Assembly (NCBI RefSeq): GCF_031569985.1
Contig: NZ_JAMQKA010000001.1
Location: 248,001-312,000 of the forward strand
Length of the DNA stretch: 64,000 nt
From: JAMQKA01 sp031569985
GTDB lineage: Bacteria; Bacteroidota; Rhodothermia; Balneolales; Balneolaceae
Reading direction: 5' to 3'
Shown here: positions 19,299 to 27,246 of the stretch, in pieces
Numbering within the stretch: the first letter of the stretch is position 1
Layout of the letters: every line of letters begins with the position of its first letter
Made by a program: the position numbers and the translations under genes
The notes under the pieces: generated by a model
What the model saw: the letters and a program-made list of their open reading frames with translations, nothing else
What the model was told of the DNA's origin: nothing
Databases searched by the model: none

Positions 19299-19390
19299 TT
19301 GTACCCCATTGTACCCCAAATTGTACCCCTTTGTGGGGAAAGTAGAGGAAGAAACCGTTCCTTTTTGTTCCTTTCTGTTCCCTTTATTTC
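19299..19390. repeat. Clustered direct repeats between integrase remnant and tRNA-Pro
   Basis: Three copies of TTGTACCCC (19299, 19309, 19321) are followed by three GTTCC units at 10-bp spacing (about 19357, 19367, 19377) and a fourth degenerate unit. An inverted GGAAC lies at 19410-19414. Short helically phased direct repeats beside an integrase and a tRNA resemble arm-type integrase sites. They may also regulate the integrase promoter. No duplicate of the tRNA 3' end is seen elsewhere in the window, so the second attachment site was not found. Confidence 0.45.
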
Positions 19391-19412
19391 CTTCGATGTG
19401 CGCGAAAAAGGA

Positions 19413-19459
19413 ACAAAAAAAGGCCTTTAAAACGTTTAAAAGTACGTTTTAAAGGCCTT
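19413..19459 (-). terminator. Rho-independent terminator of tRNA-Pro
   Basis: A perfect 16-bp stem (19420-19435 with 19444-19459, 8-nt loop) lies 22 bp beyond the tRNA 3' end. On the minus strand it is followed by a T-rich tract (complement of 19413-19420). It should end transcription coming from the tRNA and from the upstream purF-engB-serA-mce group, and insulate the integrase remnant. Confidence 0.8.
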
Positions 19460-19480
19460 GAGAGGTTTAAGTAATAACTG

Positions 19481-19554
19481 TCGGGAAGACAGGATTTGAA
19501 CCTGCGACCCCACGACCCCCAGTCGTGTGCGCTACCGGACTGCGCCACTTCCCG
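19481..19554 (-). tRNA. tRNA-Pro (anticodon GGG)
   Basis: The minus strand gives a full cloverleaf: acceptor CGGGAAG pairing with CTTCCCG, D-arm GCGC...GCGC, anticodon stem CACGA/TCGTG with loop CTGGGGG, and T-arm GCAGG TTCAAAT CCTGT. Discriminator A is at 19481. The loop gives anticodon GGG, proline. CCA is not encoded. It is 73 bp downstream of mce and is the probable attachment site of the adjacent integrase remnant. Confidence 0.95.
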
Positions 19555-19627
19555 AAATAAAAGCTAATGTACAACAGAAGTTCTTCTGTAACAGCGATGT
19601 CAAAGGTAAGAGTGTCCCAATCAAAAC

Positions 19628-20026
19628 TCAACTTTTGCTTTGACAAAGTTCAACCAGTACGCCATGGTTATCTTTGGGGTGGACAAAAGCCACAAGTTTA
19701 TTGTCGGCCCCTTCAGAAGGCTCTTCACCGAGTAGCCGGAAGCCTTTTTCTTTAAGCCGTTCAAGCTCTCGGTGAATATCCTCCACCTCAAACGCCACGT
19801 GGTGTATCCCTTCGCCGTGCTTAGATATATACTTTTGTATGACCGACTCGTGATCGGTAGCTCCCAAAAGCTCTACTTTCGATTCGCCCGTGTTAAAAAA
19901 AGCAGTCTCTACTTTTTGCCCCTCAATCACTTCCCGCTTATAGCATTCGGAATCCAGCAACGATTCGTAGGTTTTGATCGCAGCTTCTAGATCACTGACC
20001 GCTATCCCGATATGATCAATATGCAT
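19628..20026 (-). CDS. mce: Methylmalonyl-CoA epimerase
   Basis: This 132-residue vicinal-oxygen-chelate protein has two beta-alpha-beta units. Metal ligands are in MHIDHIGIAV (His5 region), GIHHVAFEV and the C-terminal GVLVEL. It interconverts (R)- and (S)-methylmalonyl-CoA in the propionyl-CoA/succinyl-CoA pathway. Length and motifs match the family closely. It is the last protein gene of the purF-engB-serA-mce group. The mutase and carboxylase are not in the window. Confidence 0.9.
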   Translation of the reverse strand: MHIDHIGIAVSDLEAAIKTYESLLDSECYKREVIEGQKVETAFFNTGESKVELLGATDHESVIQKYISKHGEGIHHVAFEVEDIHRELERLKEKGFRLLGEEPSEGADNKLVAFVHPKDNHGVLVELCQSKS

Positions 20027-20090
20027 GAAAGTGAAATTAATAAAACGCTGTACCAGTTATGATACCGATACAGCGTCCAAATGAATTTAT

Positions 20091-21680
20091 TTATGACAGG
20101 CTGATATATCGCAGACCGCCAACACCGTCGAGGCCAACGATAGGCTTCAGCTCATCATCCGTCAACTGCTTGTCGACAGCTACAGCAGTGATCGCTTGTG
20201 AGCCTTTTTGTGTGCGTCCCAGGCTCAGTGAAGCGATATTGATATCCTGCTTCGCAAGCGCGCCGCTAACTGCTGCCAGCATACCGGGCTTGTCGATGTT
20301 GGTGTACATCAGGATGTCGCCTTCCAGGCGCAGCTCAATACCAAACCCATCGATTTTGACGATACGATAATCTCCGTCACCAAATACAGTGGCCGAAATT
20401 TCCTTGTACTCAGCATCGCCGTCAAACTTAACGGTAATCAGCTCAGTAAAAGTCTTTGTCTCAGCACCGGTGGTTTCCTTGATCTTGAAGCCGCGTTCTT
20501 CGGCGTAATGACGGGCGTTAATCAGGTTGATCGCCTCACTGACATGCTCCGCAAGCATTCCTTTGAGCATAGAATCAGTGAGTACATCGGCATACTTGGC
20601 ACATTCGCCGGAATATTCAAACGAGAAGCTACTGGTGTGCTCCGGGGCCACCTGGATCGCCATTTTGCCCAGCTTTTCTGCCAGTTCAAGATATGGCTGC
20701 ACCTCTCTGTTGGTGATCAGCGAAATCGATTTACCGTTCAGGCTGCCCTTGAAACTTTTCTCCTCAAGTGCATCCGCCATCTGGTAAGCGATCTGCTCGG
20801 CCACTTTTTCCTGGGCTTCTTCAGTAGAAGCACCGAGGTGCGGCGTGCTGATAATTTTTGGATGCTTCAAAATTTCATAGAGGTCATCTGATGGCGGCTC
20901 CTGGGAGTAAACATCAAGTGCCACACCGGCCAGAACTCCACTGTCCAGCAACTCGGGCAAATCCTCTTCCTTGTAGATACCGCCGCGTGCACAGTTCACC
21001 AGGAACATGCCTTTCTTCATGATGTCGGCTTTCCCCTTGGAAACAAGGCCTTTGGTTTTTTCAGTCAGCGGCGTGTGAACCGTCAGGAAGTCTGCTTCAC
21101 CCAGCAGTTCATCAAGCTCCAGCAGTTCAACGCCAATACTCTGTGCTTTTTCATGTGAAGCGAATGGATCGTAAGCCTTGACCGTCATACCGAACTCCTG
21201 CATCCGTTTGGCTACTTCGCCACCAATTTTTCCGAGCCCTACAATACCCAGCACTTTGCTGTGGACCTCGGTACCCATGTATTTTTTTCGGTCCCAGCCG
21301 CCGTTTTTCACCTTATCAACCGATTGCGGGATATTTCGTGCAATTGCCAAAATCATACCGCATGTGTGCTCAGCGGTAGAGATGGTATTCCCGTCAGGGG
21401 TATTCATTACCAACACGCCACGTTTCGTTGCCGCAGGGATATCAATATTATCTACCCCAACGCCGGCACGACCGATGACCTTCAGGTTATTGGCATGTTT
21501 CAACAATTCAGGGGTGATTTTCGTCGAGCTTCGAACTACAATACCGTGGTAGTCGCCAATCTCTTCATAAAGCTCTTCATCAGTCAAACTCGTCTTCCGG
21601 ACGGCTTCTATACCACGATCGGAAAACACTTTTTCACAACGTTCATCTACGTTATCAGCTAGTAATATTTTATAAGACAT
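20091..21680 (-). CDS. serA: D-3-phosphoglycerate dehydrogenase, long form with ACT domain
   Basis: The 529-residue protein has the NAD-binding GLGKIGGEVAKRM and the catalytic-site signatures of D-2-hydroxyacid dehydrogenases (VNCARGGIYKEEDL; STPHLGASTEEAQ). An intervening domain and a C-terminal ACT domain follow (NIDKPGMLAAVSGALAKQDINIASL). It oxidises 3-phosphoglycerate to 3-phosphohydroxypyruvate, the first step of serine synthesis. The ACT domain suggests feedback by serine. It lies 19 bp after engB in one transcription unit. Confidence 0.96.
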   Translation of the reverse strand: MSYKILLADNVDERCEKVFSDRGIEAVRKTSLTDEELYEEIGDYHGIVVRSSTKITPELLKHANNLKVIGRAGVGVDNIDIPAATKRGVLVMNTPDGNTISTAEHTCGMILAIARNIPQSVDKVKNGGWDRKKYMGTEVHSKVLGIVGLGKIGGEVAKRMQEFGMTVKAYDPFASHEKAQSIGVELLELDELLGEADFLTVHTPLTEKTKGLVSKGKADIMKKGMFLVNCARGGIYKEEDLPELLDSGVLAGVALDVYSQEPPSDDLYEILKHPKIISTPHLGASTEEAQEKVAEQIAYQMADALEEKSFKGSLNGKSISLITNREVQPYLELAEKLGKMAIQVAPEHTSSFSFEYSGECAKYADVLTDSMLKGMLAEHVSEAINLINARHYAEERGFKIKETTGAETKTFTELITVKFDGDAEYKEISATVFGDGDYRIVKIDGFGIELRLEGDILMYTNIDKPGMLAAVSGALAKQDINIASLSLGRTQKGSQAITAVAVDKQLTDDELKPIVGLDGVGGLRYISLS

Positions 21681-21699
21681 GGTTTTTATTGTTGTTGAT

Positions 21700-22290
21700 T
21701 TATGCTTCTGAAAATTCTGAAATCAGGTTCCCTATTTCTTTAATCCCGGTATTATCTTTGGATGAGCTAATAATCATTGGGACTTCGATATTCATCTCAT
21801 CCAGTATTCCCTTTAGCCGGAACTTCGACTGGTTTTGCTGATTGCGAGACAATTTATCGCTCTTTGTCAGCACCACACAAAACGGCAGCTGGTTGGAACC
21901 CAGCCAGTAGAAAAAATCTTCATCTAATTTTGAGGGTTTGTGCCGTATATCGACCAGGTGAATCACCAAGCGCAGCGTGGGCCGCTTCAAAAGATAATCA
22001 CGGATATCGCGCCCCCAGCGTTCACGCTCCTTTTTCGGCACCTTAGCATAGCCAAAACCCGGCAAATCTACAAAATAAGTGCTATCATTTACCAGGTAGT
22101 AATTCATCTGCTGCGTTTTTCCGGGGGTATTGCTGGTCCTGGCCAGCCCTTTGTGGTCGAGCAATGAATTTATAAGTGATGATTTCCCCACATTTGACCG
22201 CCCGGCAAAACAGACTTCCGGGTGTCTTGGATCTGGGCATTCACTCAGAGAAGGAGCGCTGGTTACAAAGCTGGCTTTCTTAAAATTCAT
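21700..22290 (-). CDS. engB: Ribosome-biogenesis GTPase EngB/YsxC
   Basis: The 196-residue protein has the G1 loop GRSNVGKSSLIN, a G2/G3 region (TPGKTQQMNYY, DLPGFGYA) and G4 TKSDKL, as in the EngB/YihA/YsxC family. It aids 50S subunit assembly. Its ATG overlaps the stop of purF by one base, so the two are translationally coupled. Confidence 0.95.
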   Translation of the reverse strand: MNFKKASFVTSAPSLSECPDPRHPEVCFAGRSNVGKSSLINSLLDHKGLARTSNTPGKTQQMNYYLVNDSTYFVDLPGFGYAKVPKKERERWGRDIRDYLLKRPTLRLVIHLVDIRHKPSKLDEDFFYWLGSNQLPFCVVLTKSDKLSRNQQNQSKFRLKGILDEMNIEVPMIISSSKDNTGIKEIGNLISEFSEA

Positions 22291-23792
22291 TAAACGATTT
22301 CGTTTTCCTCTTTCTCCACGCCAAAGTTTACCGGAACCGGGTAGTTTTCGGTAAAGCAGGCGGTGCAGTATCCCTTCTCTGAATCATTAGCTTCTTTTAC
22401 AGCATTGACCAGCCCCTCCGGGGAAAGATAGCGCAGGCTGTCCACGCCGATCTCTTTGGCCATCCTGTCGATATCACGATCAAAACGGTTCGCAATCAGC
22501 TCATCCGGACTCGGAAAATCCATGCCGTAATAGCATGGGCTGATGATCGGCGGCGAACTTACCAAGAAGTGAATTTCACGGGGATTGGCCTCGCGAATCA
22601 TATCTACCAGGTAGCGGGATGTAGTGCCCCGAACAATTGAGTCGTCCACGATGATGACAGAACGTCCTTCAATGACGCCTCTCACCTTATTAAACTTGGT
22701 TCGAACTTTTTGATCGCGTGATTTCTGGCCGGGAGAGATAAATGTCCGCCCCACGTAGTGATTACGAATCAGGCCGATCTCAAACTTACACTCATGGCCA
22801 ATTTTTTGATTCTCATGCACATAGCCCAGCGCCGCGGTATTGCTCGAGTCGGGCACCGAAATAACCACCGGCTTCTTGTCGGGTGGCACCTTTTTACAGA
22901 CCTCCGTAATGGGATGCTCCTTGGCAAGATATTTCCCCAGGTTTCGGCGAACCTTATCAACATTTTCTTCAAAAATCCTGCTGTCCGGACGAGAGAAATA
23001 AACGTATTCAAAAATGCACTGGCTGGTTTCCGTGCCATATTCCGGCTCCAAATAGTAAGATGTCGGCTTATCGGTCTCCAGCGTATTCCGATCAATAACC
23101 AACACTTCTCCCGGCTCCACATCCCGGATGTACTCGGCACCGATAATATCAAAAGCGCACGTCTCACTGGCCACACAATACGATCCATCGACTTTGCCAA
23201 GGGCCAGGGGGCGAAATCCATTGGGATCGCGTACCGCAATCAATCGATTATCGGTGAGCATCATCAGGCTGTATGCACCTTCAATCTGATCGAGGGCATC
23301 CAGGATCTGATCGATCTGCTTCTCTTTTTTGCTGTGTGAAATCAGGTGAAGAATCAACTCCGTGTCAGACGTACTTTGGAAGATGACGCCTTTATCCCTG
23401 AGTCGTTGCCGAATCTGCTTGGCGTTGGCAAGGTTGCCGTTATGTCCAACAGCTACATTACCATCGCGGTAGTGCACACGAAACGGCTGAATATTTGCAG
23501 GGTTTCTGGCAGAACCTGTCGTGGAGTAGCGATTGTGGCCGATCGCCGCTTTTCCTTTGAGCTCCTTCTTTAAAATCTTGTGATCGTCAAAGACATTGAG
23601 CACCAGGCCAAAGTCTTTGTGCATCGGCATAACCCAGCGCTCTTTTGCACTGTCATAGTGGGAGGTAACAATTCCGGCCGATTCCTGCCCCCTGTGCTGT
23701 AGGGCATGCAGTCCGTAGTAGGTGAGCAAGGCGGCTTCGGGATGGTTGTAGATCCCAAAAATACCGCAATAATCGCGTGGTTTATCGGTCAT
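22290..23792 (-). CDS. purF: Amidophosphoribosyltransferase
   Basis: The 500-residue enzyme has an N-terminal Ntn-hydrolase glutaminase domain beginning DYCGIFGI. Cys9 becomes the nucleophile after removal of an 8-residue propeptide. The phosphoribosyltransferase domain has the PRPP loop VIIVDDSIVRGTT. Late cysteines in GYCTACF suggest the iron-sulfur, propeptide-containing Bacillus type. It makes 5-phosphoribosylamine from PRPP and glutamine, the committed step of purine synthesis. It is the first gene of a four-gene minus-strand unit. No purine riboswitch was recognised in the 171 bp upstream. Confidence 0.97.
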   Translation of the reverse strand: MTDKPRDYCGIFGIYNHPEAALLTYYGLHALQHRGQESAGIVTSHYDSAKERWVMPMHKDFGLVLNVFDDHKILKKELKGKAAIGHNRYSTTGSARNPANIQPFRVHYRDGNVAVGHNGNLANAKQIRQRLRDKGVIFQSTSDTELILHLISHSKKEKQIDQILDALDQIEGAYSLMMLTDNRLIAVRDPNGFRPLALGKVDGSYCVASETCAFDIIGAEYIRDVEPGEVLVIDRNTLETDKPTSYYLEPEYGTETSQCIFEYVYFSRPDSRIFEENVDKVRRNLGKYLAKEHPITEVCKKVPPDKKPVVISVPDSSNTAALGYVHENQKIGHECKFEIGLIRNHYVGRTFISPGQKSRDQKVRTKFNKVRGVIEGRSVIIVDDSIVRGTTSRYLVDMIREANPREIHFLVSSPPIISPCYYGMDFPSPDELIANRFDRDIDRMAKEIGVDSLRYLSPEGLVNAVKEANDSEKGYCTACFTENYPVPVNFGVEKEENEIV

Positions 23793-23963
23793 GAAACTGA
23801 TTCACATTGCTATTATTTTTAAGGCACGTAAGTTAAGAAAATCACAAGCTAATTGATAGAGTATATTATATAGAAAAATCTACTCTTCCTGATATGGGCT
23901 AATTGCATTCCATTGGCATACCTTGAGCCTGCAGGATAGCGTTCCACACTTTAGCGGCATCCT

Positions 23964-24851
23964 TTAGTTACTCTCTTCCTCGGAATTTGATTGCTGCCGT
24001 AGATTAACATTGAGCTCCCGCATTTCAAGAGAGCTGGTAACCTCAGAACTAAATTTATAACCATGCTCAATCAAGGTAGTCCTACAAATCTCCATCAGCC
24101 GCGATTTAATCATTGACAGGTAGATCTCCTGCTTACTTGTGGCAACTTCAATCCAGAAATAGACTGCCAGTTCCACAAACTGCGGATTAAAACCATCGAT
24201 TCTCACTGTTGGTTCAGGATCTGGAATGACCTTCGGATCCTCTTTAATAGCCTCAAGGAGGAGTCTGCAGGCTTGTTCTGCGTCATTGCTATAATCAATT
24301 CCAATTACAAAAGAACCGCGGCGGAGACCATCCCGGGTATAGTTATAAAGAGGCTTGGATATGAGTTGGGCGCTTGGAATAAAGACATCGCAGCCATTGC
24401 CTGTGCGAATGTGAGTGTGCCGAAGTTCAATATTTTGCACGCGCCCGGTCAATCCTTCCGACTCTATTAAATCACCAGTTTGGAACGGGCGGCTGAAGGC
24501 CATAATAAAACCAGCCAGGAAATTTTCTCCAATATCTTTAAAAGCGAACCCTAGAATTACAGCCGTAATTCCGCCACTCGCCAAAATACTGGTAGCGAGT
24601 CCATAGAAACCTAAAATATTCAGAGATAGTAAAATCCCAAGAAATATTACGATCCCATATAACAGCTTTCCAAAAAAATTAAGATGTGCTGCAGAAATAT
24701 CACCTTTGTGTAACACCCTGTTATAAATTTTCCGCACTACCCTGCCGATGAAATGTGCAGCCACCAACACTAAAAATGCCAGTATTATTTCGGGTGCCAT
24801 TTCAAGCACCTGGGTAAAGAAAAACTCAAAGCTATCCGTTAATGTATCCAC
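23964..24851 (-). CDS. Small-conductance mechanosensitive channel (MscS family)
   Basis: The 295-residue protein has three N-terminal membrane helices. The third is the Gly/Ala-rich pore helix (LATSILASGGITAVILGFAFKD). The MscS beta domain follows (GDLIESEGLTGRVQNIELRHTHIRT) and then the C-terminal alpha/beta domain. It releases solutes during hypo-osmotic shock, apt for a salt-adapted organism. The start is a GTG at 24851; a later in-frame ATG exists at about residue 18 but would clip the first helix. Confidence 0.9.
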   Translation of the reverse strand: MDTLTDSFEFFFTQVLEMAPEIILAFLVLVAAHFIGRVVRKIYNRVLHKGDISAAHLNFFGKLLYGIVIFLGILLSLNILGFYGLATSILASGGITAVILGFAFKDIGENFLAGFIMAFSRPFQTGDLIESEGLTGRVQNIELRHTHIRTGNGCDVFIPSAQLISKPLYNYTRDGLRRGSFVIGIDYSNDAEQACRLLLEAIKEDPKVIPDPEPTVRIDGFNPQFVELAVYFWIEVATSKQEIYLSMIKSRLMEICRTTLIEHGYKFSSEVTSSLEMRELNVNLRQQSNSEEESN

Positions 24852-24881
24852 CTGCCTGAGAATTAGGTTTCGGTTAATCCT

Positions 24882-25868
24882 TTAAAGTTTTTGACTATTT
24901 TCAGGAGCACTGTTACCGGCGACCGCTTTTTTCTTCAACAGCTGAAGCGAAAAATACAGTTTATTATCGGTCCAAACCTGTTCTACAGTGAACCAAGTGG
25001 CAACCAGGTCCTCAAACTCCTCAAGAGAATACTTATAAGAATTTTCGGTGTGAATCGACTCTCCCTCCTCGAACCTATATTGTTGGCCATCAACGCTTAC
25101 TACCTGGTCTATTTCTGATACCAGGTGCATTTCAATGCGTCCCTCCTCCTCATTATAAAATGCGCTGTGGTGAAAATTATCCACGTTGAAATTTGTGCCA
25201 AGTTTTCGATTCAGATGCTTAAGCATATTTTTATTAAACTCGGCCGTCACACCTTGTTCATCATTGTAGGCAGCCTCCAAAACCGAACGTTCTTTCTTCA
25301 GATCGACCCCGATCAGCAACAACGCATTATCATCGGTTACATGTGCCAAATTTTCCAGAAACTCTCCTGCCTGCGCTGGCCTAAAATTCCCAATAGTAGA
25401 CCCCGGGAAAAAGATCACCTGCTTGCCATAGGATTGTTCAATATCAGGAAGTTCAAAGAAAGAAGTGTAGTCGGCACATAACGGTGTTATCATGAGGTCC
25501 GGGTAATCCTGTTTAAGCTGTGTGGTGACCTTCTGCAGGTACTCCTCTGAAATATCGACCGGCAGGTAACAGGCCAGCGAATTCAGCCGATCCAGCAGCA
25601 GGCGAACCTTTCGACTGCTTCCACTTCCCAGCTCCACAAGCATCGCCTCCGGCCCGATTTGCTCTGCTATGTCGTCAATATTCTGCTCAATGATCGATAT
25701 TTCAGTGCGGGTGGGATAATATTCCTCCAACTGTGTAATCTCTTCAAAAAGTTTGGAACCCCGTTCATCATAAAAAAACTTGCTCGGAAGACTTTTTTTC
25801 GGCTTTTGCAGCCCTGCTTTTACTTCTTCCAGCATGGTCTGCTGTTTAACTGCTATTTGATTTTCCAT
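24882..25868 (-). CDS. egtD: L-histidine N-alpha-methyltransferase (EgtD family)
   Basis: The 328-residue SAM methyltransferase has the DUF2260/EgtD layout: LPSKFFYDERGSKLFEEITQLEEYYPTR near the start, SAM motif VELGSGSSRKVRLLL, VDISEEYL, FFPGSTIGNF, and a C-terminal NSYKYSLEEF. EgtD makes hercynine, the first step to ergothioneine, or betaine-type histidine derivatives. The egtB sulfoxide synthase that usually adjoins it is not in the window. I chose the ATG at 25868 rather than the TTG three codons earlier. It is 52 bp after the flavodoxin-like gene on the same strand. Confidence 0.85.
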   Translation of the reverse strand: MENQIAVKQQTMLEEVKAGLQKPKKSLPSKFFYDERGSKLFEEITQLEEYYPTRTEISIIEQNIDDIAEQIGPEAMLVELGSGSSRKVRLLLDRLNSLACYLPVDISEEYLQKVTTQLKQDYPDLMITPLCADYTSFFELPDIEQSYGKQVIFFPGSTIGNFRPAQAGEFLENLAHVTDDNALLLIGVDLKKERSVLEAAYNDEQGVTAEFNKNMLKHLNRKLGTNFNVDNFHHSAFYNEEEGRIEMHLVSEIDQVVSVDGQQYRFEEGESIHTENSYKYSLEEFEDLVATWFTVEQVWTDNKLYFSLQLLKKKAVAGNSAPENSQKL

Positions 25869-25920
25869 ATCTCCCAATTTTTAAAGCAATTATGAACGGT
25901 TCAAGATTGAATAGTAACGC

Positions 25921-26667
25921 CTATCTGTGTTCCGGGTTGGGATGATCAAACCGGCAACCGGCCTCCCAGGTCGACCGCTGATTTCCGTGCGCCGGAATAC
26001 CTTCCGCCTCTTTCAACATCCGAGCCATATGTAACAGGTTCCATGTCATAAACGTTGTGTTTCGCTGCGTAAAATCGTTTTCCGGACCGCCGGAGTTTTC
26101 ATCCCGATACGATGGACCAGGTCCCGCCTCTCCTATCCAACCGCAGTCAGCTTGTGGCGGAATAACATATCCCAGGTGCTGCAACCCATAAAGAATGCTC
26201 ATTGAGCAGTGTTTGATTCCATCCTCATTGCCTGTAATAATACATCCTCCCGTGCGACCATAGTAAGCATACTGGCCGTGCTCATTCAGGTTCCCCGAGT
26301 AGCCGTAAAGCCGTTCAATAACCAGTGAACAGACCGATGATTTTTCTCCCAGCCATATCGGGGAGCCTATCACCAGGATGTCCGCATCCATCACCTTTTG
26401 CTGAATTTTCGGCCATTCGTCCGTTTTAAATTCATGCTCTGTCATATCCGGGTAAACGCCGGGGGCAATGTCGTAATCTACCGGGCGAAGCAGCTCTGTT
26501 TTCACCCCGTTTGCTTCCATGATCAATTTGGAAACCTCAATAAGTCCTTCTGTATGGGACATTTTGGGTGCAGGTTTCAGTGTACAGTTCAAGTAGAGGG
26601 CCCTAAGGTTTGAAAAATCCCACCTGCTGTCAGTGCAAAGTTGTTTTTGCTTTTCGGATAGTGCCAT
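25921..26667 (-). CDS. Flavodoxin-fold NAD(P)H-dependent FMN oxidoreductase
   Basis: The 248-residue protein has a flavodoxin-like fold with a short N-terminal lead, then LRALYLNCTLKP as the phosphate-binding strand-loop, and ADILVIGSPIWLGEKSSVCSLVIERL around the flavin. It probably reduces quinones or other electrophiles with NAD(P)H. It precedes egtD on the same strand and may be part of a redox-protection unit. The substrate is unknown. Confidence 0.75.
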   Translation of the reverse strand: MALSEKQKQLCTDSRWDFSNLRALYLNCTLKPAPKMSHTEGLIEVSKLIMEANGVKTELLRPVDYDIAPGVYPDMTEHEFKTDEWPKIQQKVMDADILVIGSPIWLGEKSSVCSLVIERLYGYSGNLNEHGQYAYYGRTGGCIITGNEDGIKHCSMSILYGLQHLGYVIPPQADCGWIGEAGPGPSYRDENSGGPENDFTQRNTTFMTWNLLHMARMLKEAEGIPAHGNQRSTWEAGCRFDHPNPEHR

Positions 26668-26916
26668 GGCATCCTTTTTTAAAAAAATTATTAATCTTTC
26701 ACTGCTACTATTTCTTATCCTGAGACGTTTTAAATGAAACTATTATAATCTTTAAAAATTAGTAGATCCAAAATCTACTGATGATAAGAGAATCTTATTT
26801 CTTACAAGCGTACATTATGAATGTAAGAACAACTATCATCAAGGCATCAAGAGGAGGCAGTGTTGATAATTGAGCCTGGCGGTAGTTTCTGTCTTAGAAC
26901 TATAACAGTTACAACT

Positions 26917-27246
26917 ATGGAAATACAAGTAATACATGAATGGGTCATGAGTTTATCTGCCAATTACAACGTCAATCCCTACATTTTTGCCGCAATCTAT
27001 CTGGGGGCAATTCCATTCTTTACCGCCTCAGTCGCCTGGCTTATTCGCAATAAGCGGAAAAATCGCCCGCTGACTCTGCCTATCCTTTCAACGGGATTCT
27101 GGCTCACTTCGGCTTACCTTTACCTTATTATAGCAGGTGACAATGTGCCATTTTGGGTATATATGGTAATTTTTGGCTTATTGGGATTGGGAACCTATTC
27201 AACAATGAAAAAAATAAATGGCAAACGAAAAGACATTACTTTATGA
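26917..27246 (+). CDS. Small three-helix membrane protein
   Basis: I use the ATG at 26917 (109 aa); the frame is open further 5', but those codons do not look protein-like. Three hydrophobic segments are visible: about residues 23-43, 55-74 and 79-96. A basic KKINGKRK tail follows. Its stop overlaps the start of the next gene (ATGA at 27243), so it is translationally coupled to the flavoprotein reductase and may recruit it to the membrane or form a transport pair. I do not recognise a named family. Confidence 0.65.
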   Translation: MEIQVIHEWVMSLSANYNVNPYIFAAIYLGAIPFFTASVAWLIRNKRKNRPLTLPILSTGFWLTSAYLYLIIAGDNVPFWVYMVIFGLLGLGTYSTMKKINGKRKDITL

